Shown here piece by piece: positions 25,293 to 35,278 of a stretch of DNA of 44,670 bases (positions within the stretch are counted from its first letter, which is position 1; every line of letters begins with the position of its first letter). The notes below the pieces were generated by a model. It ran no database searches. It was given only the letters and a program-made list of their open reading frames with translations, and had not been told where the DNA came from. The position numbers and the translations under genes are program-made. The DNA comes from Balamuthia mandrillaris (lineage: Eukaryota; Discosea; Longamoebia; Balamuthiidae), in assembly GCA_031835245.1 (NCBI GenBank), contig JAVKOQ010000148.1, positions 92,501 through 137,170 of the forward strand. Reading direction: 5' to 3'.

Positions 25293-25523
25293 CTTTTTCT
25301 GCTACGTTTTTTTTTAACACTCCATGTCGACTTGAATTTTCGTGTCAGTAATGTCGACGCGAACTGAACTTGGCTGTGTCGACAACAAACGTGAATGAAT
25401 GGCATTGCTTTTTATGGCTGGTAACGCTGCTCTATGTGTGTGTTGGTCCAATCTACGAAGCGACACACGTATAAAGCAGAATGAAAAAAACAAACAGAAC
25501 AAGAACAGGAGGGATTGCAAGGA
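25293..25523. promoter_or_regulatory. Divergent promoter with three GTCGAC palindromes
   Basis: GTCGAC occurs at 25326-25331, 25353-25358 and 25378-25383, spaced 27 and 25 bases, between the PSMG4 start and the Cys-rich membrane protein start. Confidence 0.45.
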
Positions 25524-26227
25524 ATGAAAGAGGTTGGTAGGTATGTAGCGGTGTATTTATGTTTGTTCATTGTGGGAGGGTACGGAAAAGATTCATGTAA
25601 ATTATCAACCGGAGCCCATCCTTATCCACCGGATGGGGCGTGCGACGGACCCACCGAACGCGCGTTCCTTCGTCGCGCCAACCTGCAAATCTCAAACTAT
25701 GGTTGTCCGCTCGATCAAGTCGCCTACTATGTCGATGGAAATGCATCCGCTCCTATCACCGTACTCATCTCCCTCTTATCATTCTTTTGTCTCCTGCTTT
25801 TGTCCTCTTCTTGCCTTCTAAACTGTTTTTGTTTGCAACTACAAACCGAAAGTGTGGAGAGTGTATTCCTGGAAGTTGGGAGAACAATGAAGACGTGAGG
25901 TATCTTTGTGGAATGAACGAATTCTGCTCCGACAACGGACGTTGTCTGCGCTCAACCTCTTCCCCTCTCTACGGTCAACCTTGTCCCTTTGGTGGGGGTA
26001 CCTACAGCCTTTCCTCGTTCATCTGGTTTCTCTTTCTTCGTTGTTGCGGAACCCCAAAGCTTTTTTTTTCTTTTTTCCATGTTTGCAGGAGTGGATATGT
26101 GTGGGCCAGGTTTGTCGTGCATTCAACATAGGTGTCTTGTTTGTGAGGACGGGGTGGTCGACCCGCGGGATGGAAAAGTGTGTTACAAAGGAGAATGGTA
26201 CTTTGTTTCTCTCTCTCCCTCTCTCTC

Positions 26228-26283
<56 letters not shown>

Positions 26284-27038
26284 GCATGGACAAAAACGTG
26301 ACGATGAATAACAAGGACTTACTCAAAATGGGATACGATGTGGGAGGATCCGGAGGCTGTCTTTCTCTTTGTCGTCATGCTGCTTCTTATCTTCCACCTC
26401 TTTGCTCCCCTTTTCGGTACTCCATGTCCGCCTGTTTATTCTTTCTCTTGTATCTTTTCATTTTATTTGGGTAACATTTTCTAACAGTGAGAAGAGGAAC
26501 CTGGAAGAAAGGATACATCTTCAAACTGTTGAAGAGAAACCGGTGGCTAAGGCAACGGTCCATCTGGTTGTGGGCCAAAGCGAAAGTCTACATGGATACC
26601 GTTCTCTCCTCGTCTTCCGTGCAAGAAGTAAAAGATGAAGAAGATGAAGATGATGAAGAAGATGTTGAAGAAAGCCTTGACAAAGAAGGTGAAGCAGCAG
26701 TTCGTTGTCCCACAGAAGCACAAACAGAAAGTGCAATGGAGGAGGAAGAAGAGGAAGACAGTACAGTCGACACATATCAAAAGGGAGAGGAAACGAAACG
26801 AGTGCGAAGGAGAAGCAGAAAGACGTTGTTAGCTGGTCCTTCTTCCCGCTCGGTGGAAATGAAAGAACTGTCTAGCACCAGAAGGTCAACACTTGCTTCT
26901 CCGTTTGCTCCTCCGTTACATCACCCTGGACAAACTGAGACCAAGGAAACGGAGATCGAAGAAGCAGAAGACGAAGACGAAGAAACAGGAGGAGCGAGTA
27001 ACAAACAAAAAGAAGATGAACAAAGAAAAGGAGAATAA
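25524..27038 (+). CDS. Cys-rich type I membrane protein, unassigned
   Basis: Five exons (25524-25760, 25853-25997, 26089-26197, 26316-26416, 26488-27038) encode about 380 residues. A signal peptide (VAVYLCLFIVGGYG) is followed by an ectodomain of about 140 residues with 14 or so cysteines (CGECIPGSW, CGMNEFC, GRCLR, QPCPFGGG, MCGPGLSC, HRCLVC). Then comes one membrane span (EAVFLFVVMLLLIFHLFAPLF) after a Trp-rich linker, and a basic juxtamembrane stretch (RRGTWKKGYIFKLLKRNRW). The cytoplasmic tail of about 180 residues has alternating acidic and basic blocks. Exon 4 was placed by frame and hydrophobicity, since its acceptor (AACAAG) is unusual; this is the weakest part. Looks like a surface receptor or adhesion protein. 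Confidence 0.65.
26209..26280 (+). repeat. (CT)n microsatellite, about 72 bp
   Basis: In intron 3 of the Cys-rich membrane protein gene. Confidence 0.9.
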
Positions 27039-27162
27039 AGAAAGAGTTCCAGAAAACAAGAAGTGTATTGTTGGGTATCAAACTGTTTTGGGGTCTCGAG
27101 GGGAGGCCAGCATGCTCCTTTTTAAAACATTTTGTTGCCAAAGAAAAGGGTCCAGTGTTAAT

Positions 27163-27933
27163 TTAGAGTTCAACTTCCTCATCCTCGCCTTCACCACCGG
27201 CGCTTCCGGACTTCATCCTCTTTCTCTTGACGCGGCCAGGCCTGCCGCCACCGAGGGGGCTGGTCAAGGCAAAGTCAATGTGTTTCTGGCTCTGCACTCG
27301 CACCATGAAGGAGGGGATGTCGACAACTTGCTTGCCAACACTAAAAAGAGAGGGGAAAGTAAGTGATTTACGCAATTGGAAGAAACAAATTTAAAAAAAG
27401 TCTTACCGAATGTGTCTCTGGCGAATAAGAACACGGGCGTGATGGATGGATTTGGCGAGACCAAGCTTGAAGACTTGGGTCTGGAGACGGCGCTCCAAAA
27501 AGTCCTCAATCCTGAGGGAAAGGACGTAATCGAGCTTGTCTTTGTGTTCTTCGAGGACGCCGAGGCGGTGAAGGTTACGCAGGAGAGCAGCACCCTCGAA
27601 CAATCTCCTTGTGTCCTTCTCGGGGAGGGTGAGCAGCTCACGAGCCCTCTTACGGCACTTGGCCAAAGTCAAGGCCACGCGCCACACCTCTCTCTTGTTC
27701 CTGAGGCCAAACTCTCCTACGAGCTTAAGCTCAGCATCGAGACGTTCCTTGTCAAAGGGACGACGAGGCTGCTTGAAAGTTTTGCTGTCTGTAAACGAAA
27801 ACACACAAGCAATCAATCATCAATGCCTCCAACATCAATCACCAACTCCCCTGAGGGATAAAGAAGGAGAAAAAAAAGAGGGGGGAGGCAAGGGGAATAA
27901 CATACAGTTACGAAGAACCTTGACACCGGGCAT
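27163..27933 (-). CDS. RPS9: 40S ribosomal protein S9 (uS4)
   Basis: Minus-strand exons 27933-27906, 27788-27407 and 27340-27163 give 195 residues (human 194). Sequence is nearly colinear with eukaryotic uS4: [45 protein letters not shown], then the S4 domain [17 protein letters not shown] and [18 protein letters not shown], and [31 protein letters not shown]. The tail is acidic ([10 protein letters not shown]). uS4 lies near the mRNA entry of the small subunit. The first exon holds only nine codons (MPGVKVLRN), so introns are concentrated at the 5' end, as often seen in ribosomal protein genes. Confidence 0.97.
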
Positions 27934-28198
27934 GCTGCACTACTCAGAGGAAAACCGCTCTGACAGGATACACTTCTTGCTTCCTTTTGCGGGGAGGGCC
28001 TTGGACGCTGAGGTAATAAGTAAGGGGAAAAAAAAAGGGGGAAAAGAGAAGGATGAGGATGGCTGTCGCGAAACCAAGAGATGCTCGAGGGTTTCAGTAG
28101 GTAACTCATTCTCCTATTGGACAGTTTTTTGAATTTTTGTTGGTTGATCTGTTTTTGGCGACGATTGATCGTACACGAAGAAAAAAAGAAAGCAAAAG

Positions 28199-28565
28199 AT
28201 GAGAAGCGCTTTGTCGCTTCCTTCCTTCAAGGGGCCTATGCCGCCCAACGGTTGTCTATTTTGTCCGAAGAATTCTATGATGCCATGCATTCCAAAATAT
28301 TACCGAGCCGCAACCACAACCGCTGCCCTTCCCACTCACTGGCGGGCTCACGGAGATTCTCTCAACTCTCCTGTTGCGTATTCTTCTGCTTCTGCACCTC
28401 GCCACTCGGGACACGCTCGGTCAAGCTCCAGCTTTTCGCCTTTGGTCGGTCGCTCTCATGGCCCTCCTGCCTCCTCTCGCCAGAGCATGCTATGGAGCGC
28501 TGCGCCAGATCGGTTTCTTCGGTTCTTCTCTCCTCTACGGTCTTACTCTCAACAACCTTCCGCCG

Positions 28566-28612
<47 letters not shown>

Positions 28613-29467
28613 TTCTCTTCTCTTCTCTTCTTATCTCTCTTTTCCTCATCACCACTACATTGAATAGCCAGTGGACTTGTCTCGTTTCACACCCGATCTG
28701 GTTCGGAACTTTTGCATCATCTCGCACATAGACCATGGCAAGACCACCATGAGCAGCAGCCTCATGCGACACACGGGCACCCTCAAGCCTTTGGGCAGCG
28801 AGAGCAAGGAGCAGCAGGTGGTCTACCTGGACAAGCTGCAGGTGGAGCGGGAGCGAGGCATCACGGTCAAGGCGCAGACGGCTTCGCTCATCCATCGCTA
28901 TCAGGGCAAGGAGTACTTGTTGAACCTCATCGACACTCCCGTACGCCTGTTTTTGCCGGAGAGAGAGAGAGAGAGAGAGAGAGAAAGAAAGAGAGAGAAA
29001 GTGAGAAACAATAAAGAGAGAGAAAAAAAGAGCACGCTAATTCCAACAACAAACAGGGACATGTGGACTTTACGTATGAAGTGTCACGGTCCATGGCCGC
29101 CTGTCAAGGAGCCATTTTATTGGTGGACGCGACTCAAGGCGTGCAAGCTCAAACCATGGTATGCTCTTCTATATGGTCCATTTTTATTATTTTTGCTCTC
29201 CATTATTTCGTTGCTTATTCCTCTTCATGTGTTTGCGTTTGCGTTGTTTTTGTTGAACGATAGGCCAATTTCTTTCTCGCCTTCAATGCCAATCTCCACA
29301 TCATCCCAGTGCTCAACAAGATCGACTTGCCTACCGCTAACATACCGGCCAGCACGCAGGAGCTTTGCAACATGGGCTTTGAGGAGTCTGAAATCTTGCA
29401 TGCCTCTGGCAAGTCTGGTATTGGCTTGAATGAAATCTTGGAAGCTATTGTATTGCGTATTCCCAGG

Positions 29468-29509
<42 letters not shown>

Positions 29510-29709
29510 TCTCTGCTATATCATTTCTTTTGTTTGGTGTCTCACCTTTTGCGCTTTTGTTTTATTATTTTCAAAGCCCACAAAACAATGCAAAGAACCC
29601 ATTTCGAGCGTTGCTCTTTGATAGCTGGTTTGATAGCTACTTTGGAGTTATTTGTCTCATCAAAGTGGTCGATGGTCAATTGAAGAAAGGTACCTTGCTC
29701 GCTTGCTCG

Positions 29710-29759
<50 letters not shown>

Positions 29760-30581
29760 ACTTTTGTCCATTCTTGCTCCTGCGACAGGTGACAGAATCG
29801 TTGCTGCTTCTACAAATCAAAGTTACGAGGTGGAGCAATTAGGTTTCTTATATCCCGAAAGGGTCAGACGTCACTTCTCTTCTTGTTCTTCTTCAATATC
29901 GCTCATTCTTTTTTGAGTCTGTTGCCGATTTTGTCATTTTTTTTGTTGAAAATAGACGATTACAAATGGATTGTACACGGGGCAAGTTGGTTGGGTGATC
30001 CCTGCGATGAAGACAACTGCGGAAGCACGCGTGGGCGACACGTTCCATCTTGAGGGTAAGCCAGTAGAAAGACTTCCTGGATTCAAACCAGCCAAGCAAA
30101 TGGTGCCTACTTTTCCTTTTCTTCTTTGTTTTGTTATTACCTCACTCAACATTTTTTTATTTCGGTGCAGGTATTTGCAGGGTTATATCCTTCTGATGGC
30201 GAATCAGTGGAGAAACTTCGTGATGCGGTTGAAAAACTGGTGTTAACCGATGCTGGTACAAGCTACCAGCGTGAAAACAGGTTTCTTATCCAAGCTCCAT
30301 CCATTTTTTTTGTAAGCTACTTACATCGATGTTTTCTGTTTGGTAGTGATGCGTTAGGAATGGGGTATCGTTGTGGCTTTTTGGGATTGCTTCACATGGA
30401 GGTCTTTTTGGAACGGTTAGAGCAGGTAATCAGAATTGTACCCCGTTATAATCTCGAGTTAATGTTCGTTATGCTATCGTAATAACATAGGAGTACAACA
30501 TGACAGTCATTGCGACAGCTCCAACAGTCCCATTTGAAAGTACTTCTCTATCGCTCTCGCGCGCGCGCTCTCTCTCTCTTC

Positions 30582-30624
<43 letters not shown>

Positions 30625-31754
30625 TCTCTATCTCTCGCTCACTGCTAATATGTTTTACCTTTCTCTTTTTCTGTGTTATCCTTGCTAGTGTTTTAACTCA
30701 CCTCGTAATACTACACTCTTATAGTAACGACGAAGGAAGGAGAGACGATGTTGATAAGCAAGCCATCAGACTTTCCCGACGAAAGCGACTTGTTGAGCTG
30801 TCGAGAGCCTGTTGTGGAGGCACGAATTATCACTCCCATGAATCACATGGCTGGTGTCTTGAAGCTTTGCATGGTTTGCATTCCACAAAGAGAGAAAATA
30901 AGAAGAAAGAAAGAGAGAGAGAGAGACTAAGAGAAATGAGACAATTTAAACTTACAATCATTTCAAAAAAAAAAAAGGATCGAAGAGGAGAACAAAAGGA
31001 ACTTTCGTACATTGCAGAGAACAGAGTATTTTTGAAATACACAATTCCATTGATGGAGATCATTTCGGACTTTAACGATAAACTCAAATCGATAACATCT
31101 GGCTATGCCACCTTGGACTACGAGGAATCTGGATACATTGAATCTGATCTCGTCAAGGTTTCTCATTCTTGTGCCTCTCCCTCTCTTTCCTCCGTTTGTT
31201 GCTCTTGCTAACCCTAGCATTCTACCTCTTAAATTTGCAGTTGAAAGTTTTGATAAATGCAAAAGAAGTAGAAGCTCTGGCCATGATTGCCCCAAAGGAA
31301 AAGGCTTTCGTGGAGGGCAAAAGTCTAACGTTGAGATTAAAAAACGTTCTCAAAAGGTTTCGTCTCTTCTCTCTCTCTCTCTCTCTCTCTCTCAATAATA
31401 ATACCTATGATTTAAAAAAATCAACAGACAAATGTTTATGTTATCGATTCAAGTGGCAGTTGGCAACAAAGTGCTTGCTCGTGAAACGTACTTCTCCCTC
31501 TTTCCGTTTCTTCTCTTTGCGATTTTTTTGTGCTTACATTCTCTTTTCTTCTTCGCTCTTCTCCGACCTATTTTTATTTTAAAAAAAGATTGGCGGCCTT
31601 CCGTAAGGATGTCACAGCAAAATGTTATGGCGGTGACATAACGAGGAAGAGAAAGCTGCTGGAAAAGCAGAAAGAGGGCAAGAAACGCATGAAAACCGTG
31701 GGCAACGTCGAGCTCTCCCAAGAGGCCTTCTACTCTGTTCTCAAAAAAGACTGA
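28199..31754 (+). CDS. GUF1: Mitochondrial translation factor GUF1 (EF4/LepA)
   Basis: Fifteen exons: 28199-28567, 28668-28940, 29057-29158, 29264-29466, 29577-29689, 29789-29862, 29956-30102, 30171-30280, 30347-30425, 30491-30539, 30725-30873, 30978-31157, 31241-31356, 31428-31487 and 31589-31754, together 729 residues. The first exon is a long Ser/Pro/Arg leader, probably an organelle presequence. GTPase motifs: SHIDHGKTT (residues 142-150), [17 protein letters not shown] and NKIDLP. LepA landmarks follow: [13 protein letters not shown] [50 protein letters not shown] and the LepA C-terminal domain with [26 protein letters not shown]4 back-translocates stalled ribosomes. Several introns carry (CT)n tracts; introns 2 and 11 carry GA on the sense strand instead. 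Confidence 0.95.
28569..28609 (+). repeat. (CT)n microsatellite, 41 bp
   Basis: GUF1 intron 1. Confidence 0.9.
28959..28999 (+). repeat. (GA)n microsatellite on the sense strand
   Basis: GUF1 intron 2; one of two exceptions to the CT-on-sense rule in this window. Confidence 0.9.
29470..29507 (+). repeat. (CT)n microsatellite
   Basis: GUF1 intron 4. Confidence 0.9.
29712..29757 (+). repeat. (CT)n microsatellite
   Basis: GUF1 intron 5. Confidence 0.9.
30559..30618 (+). repeat. (GC)n-(CT)n compound microsatellite
   Basis: GUF1 intron 10; a short alternating GC run (possible Z-DNA former) leads into CT. Confidence 0.85.
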
Positions 31755-32319
31755 AAAAATTTCGTGTCGACCTTGGAGGACCATCCTCATATAATATGTT
31801 CGCCACCAACATAATATAACAGCTTATGGTAGAGACAATCTAATCTACAGATCGACTACGTAAAAAATATTTGTGATCAGATAATATCCATAGCAACAGC
31901 CGCTTTTGGGCTCCGGTTACCGTGGAAACCTCACCGGAAGCCGACCTGCATCTCCTTTTATGGTATAAGTTAGTCACTATTATCTTTTTATGGAATATGA
32001 ATTACGATTAAGGTGTCCCTTAAGGCAGCGAAAAAGAAAGACACCAAGGATAAAAAGCACACCCGGTAAACCGAGCGGAAAGGTTTCGGCCGCGGGTGTG
32101 TCATCAAAAAGAGAGAAATAAGCCTCGCGCAACGGCCAGGATAGAGGCATTCGGTTTTTTCACGTGGAAAAAAAAAACCGACGCTGTTTTTCGGTTACGG
32201 GGGAGGGAGAGAGAGAGAGAGTCTTTGCAGTTCAAACAACAATTCACAACAAACAACAACAAAGAAGAAACATCCCTTCACGGTTGAAACACGCGAATAC
32301 ATAACCGGAACCTAACTTG
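31755..32319 (+). promoter_or_regulatory. Upstream region of the nucleotidase-GPCR gene with palindromes
   Basis: No gene recognised in 565 bases. It holds an X-box-like GTTACC-GT-GGAAAC at 31916-31929 and a hairpin-capable inverted repeat CACACCCG (32058-32065) / CGGGTGTG (32093-32100) with inner AAACC/GGTTT. It also holds a near-perfect palindrome at 32151-32181 made of TCGGTTTTTT, a central CACGTG (E-box/G-box) and AAAAAACCGA. CGGTT/AACCG elements recur through the whole stretch, for example 32152, 32191 and 32304. A short GA tract at about 32208-32221 precedes the likely 5' leader. Confidence 0.5.
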
Positions 32320-33143
32320 ATGAAGTTCGTTGCGGTCACCCTCTTGGCTTGCGTCTTTTTCTCGTTGGCTTGCATTCCATGGGAGGCTGCCGGTTTGTTT
32401 TTTGTTTTGTCCTGCTCCATGCTAGCTGGGTCTGTTAAGTAACGCAAATAATGAAACTACAAAAAGGAGTGGAAGTAACCCTGCTTCACACGGGAGCAAC
32501 GTTTGCCCAGGTCTTGCCCGTGGACGAGAATGATGCTCCGTGCCCTCCCGATGAGGGTTCGTCATTTTTTATTTCCCCGTTTTGTTGTTTTCTTTCTTTC
32601 TTTCTCTTTCATTCTTTTGTTTTCTCTCTCGCTTTCGTTTATTCCTTTTCCTTCTGGTTGTGGTTGTGGTTGTGGTTGTGTTTGTGGTTGTGGTTGTGGT
32701 TGTGGTTGTGGTTGTGGTTGTGGTTGTGGTTGTGGTTGTGGTTGTGGTTGTGGTTGTGGTTGTGGTTGTGGTTGTGGTTGTGGTTGTGGTTGTGGTTGTG
32801 GTTGTGGTTGTGGTTGTGGTTGTGGTTGTGGTTGTGGTTGTGGTTGTGGTTGTGGTTGTGGTTGTGGTTGTCATATGTTGTCGAGCTCTCATTTCCTCTA
32901 CTGGTTCTTTTTGTTTTGTTTTGTTGAAACGAAATGTCGTTTTTGTTTTTATATGAACAACAGCGGATGCTTGTGCTGGTGGCATTGCGAGAAGGATGAC
33001 ATATATCCAATCCATTCGAAACAGCTCTGCTCATGGTAACGTGCTCCTGGTGGATGTCGGGCAACTCTTCCAGGGTTCTGTGTTTTTTAACGAATTTGAT
33101 GGTCTGGACTTAAAGGAGTATTACGAGGCTATGGGTTAGTTTC

Positions 33144-33189
<46 letters not shown>

Positions 33190-33822
33190 CAATCAACACA
33201 AACCGATAACAACAAAAGGGTACATGGCGTTTGCACTGGACCAGCGTGAATTTTTTTCCGGCATTGAGACAGTAAGTTCTTTTCCCTCCACATCTCTCTC
33301 CCCACTTCACTCTATGTTTTTTTCCTCTCCCGCTCGCCTGTTTTACTGCTCTGGTTATGCAATTCTCGCTTCTCTCTGCTTACCATCTTTTTGGTTCAGC
33401 TATCCGACTTCATTGATGGTTCGAGCATGAAATTCGTCAGCTCCAACATGAACGTCAAAAAGGAAAATAGGTTGAAGGACATCGTTCCATTCGTTGAACT
33501 CCCTCTGGGAGGAGGAGCAAAGGTTGGTTTCACCAGTTTCGTTGGAGATAACTTCTTGAGCGAAATAAAAGATAGTGGTAACCTTACCATCATTCCTGCC
33601 ATTAACGGCGTACGTAAAGCAGTGGGCAAAATGTTGGATAATGGAGGTACTTTTCATCTTTTCCATTCTCATTTTCTTTCTTTAATTGTAAGGGTCTAAC
33701 AGCCTTCCCTCTCATCCAGTAAACATCATTGTTGTGGCTGTTTCGGAGCCATCATTGCTCCCTAAACTGACCAAAACAGTTTACGGCGTTGATGTGTACA
33801 TCGTTGCGGACAATCTTTATAG

Positions 33823-33881
<59 letters not shown>

Positions 33882-35238
33882 AAAAACACTCATGTTTGGT
33901 GAAATGCAGGCAACGATAACAGAACAGATGGTGTAGTAGCTGCGTATCCAGATGTTCAGCGAACACCGTGGGGCACTGATTACTTAATTGTAGGCACTGG
34001 TACCTTTGGAAAGCGACTCGGCGTGCTTGATATGGAATTTGATTCGAGTGGACACCTCCTCACGTACTCTCTCTCTCTTTCTTTTTCTTCTCTCTCTCTC
34101 TCTTCTCTCTCTCTTCTCTCTCTCTTGCGCTCGCTCTGCTCTCAAAGAAATCAAAAGCTGAATATAATCTTGTCCTCTCACTCTCACAGATGGATTGGTG
34201 AATCTAAGTGGTTGGGTTCGAGAATTGAGGAAGATCCAACGCTCCAAGTCATCATAGAAGAGCGTTACCAACAGACCGTTGCAAGCTCTTCTAGGGTATG
34301 TTATCCTTCTTCATCTTCGTTTGTGAAAACCATGATAACAGCGTCATGTTCTTCTTCATTATTCAAACGACCAACAAATAGGTTATTGGATCAACTCTGA
34401 ATGACATGGTGGGAGAGCGTGGCCCTTGCAGATCTGGCGAGTGTCATATGGGAAACTTCTTTGCGGATTCCATTCGCAGAGCCGCTGGCACTGACATTGG
34501 ATTTTACAATGGCGGGGGCATCCGGTATGCAATCTTCCCCCTCTTCTTGTTGTTCTTCTTTCTCCTCCTGCTCCTCTCCGAAATCTATGTGTTATTTTAA
34601 CATAACGTTTAAAAGAGCATCATGGCCTGCCGGCAATATAAAACTTTCAGATGTTCTCACGGCTTTTCAATTTGCAGAAGAGAACGCTTTTGCATTCAGC
34701 ATAACAGGTGCAGGTCTCAGAGCAACGTTTGAGCACAGCGTTGCAGTAGCTGATGATCTTACACAGGTTCTATTCGTGTTCTTTAATTTTCTTTGTGACC
34801 TTCTTTCACACTCCCTCTCTCCCTCCCTCCCTCCCTCTCTCTCTCTCTCTCTCTCTCCCTCACCCACTCTATTCTCTGCTGATGGAATGGATGACATAAA
34901 AGGATGGAACGGGCAGATTCTTGCAAATATCAGGACTACAATTGGAGTGGAATCCAAACGAACCAGTTGGCCGTAGAGTCATCTTTCTTCGTGTTTTGGT
35001 TTGGTTTTTAATCCTCTTCTTTCTTCATTCTATATTTACTTTGATTTCTAAAAAGAGAGGAAGAACCTGGGTCGAAGTACAAGACTCACAGGTTTATTCC
35101 GTTGTAACGGGTACCTTCTTGGCCACTGGTGGTGATGACTTTGATGCCATCGTTGAGAACTCAATTGACAGGCGAACTCTCAGCACTTTCTTGCGAGAGG
35201 TATTTATTCTTCTTCTTACTCGTACACACACACACACA

Positions 35239-35278
<40 letters not shown>

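Noticed and set aside
32656-32870. GGTTGT array as a chromosome end
   Set aside because: It is internal, flanked on both sides by exons of the same gene.
32451-33039. Frames of Leu-Trp, Cys-Gly or Val repeats across the GGTTGT array
   Set aside because: The array lies within an intron between exons that match the 5'-nucleotidase fold, and all frames are simple translations of the hexamer.
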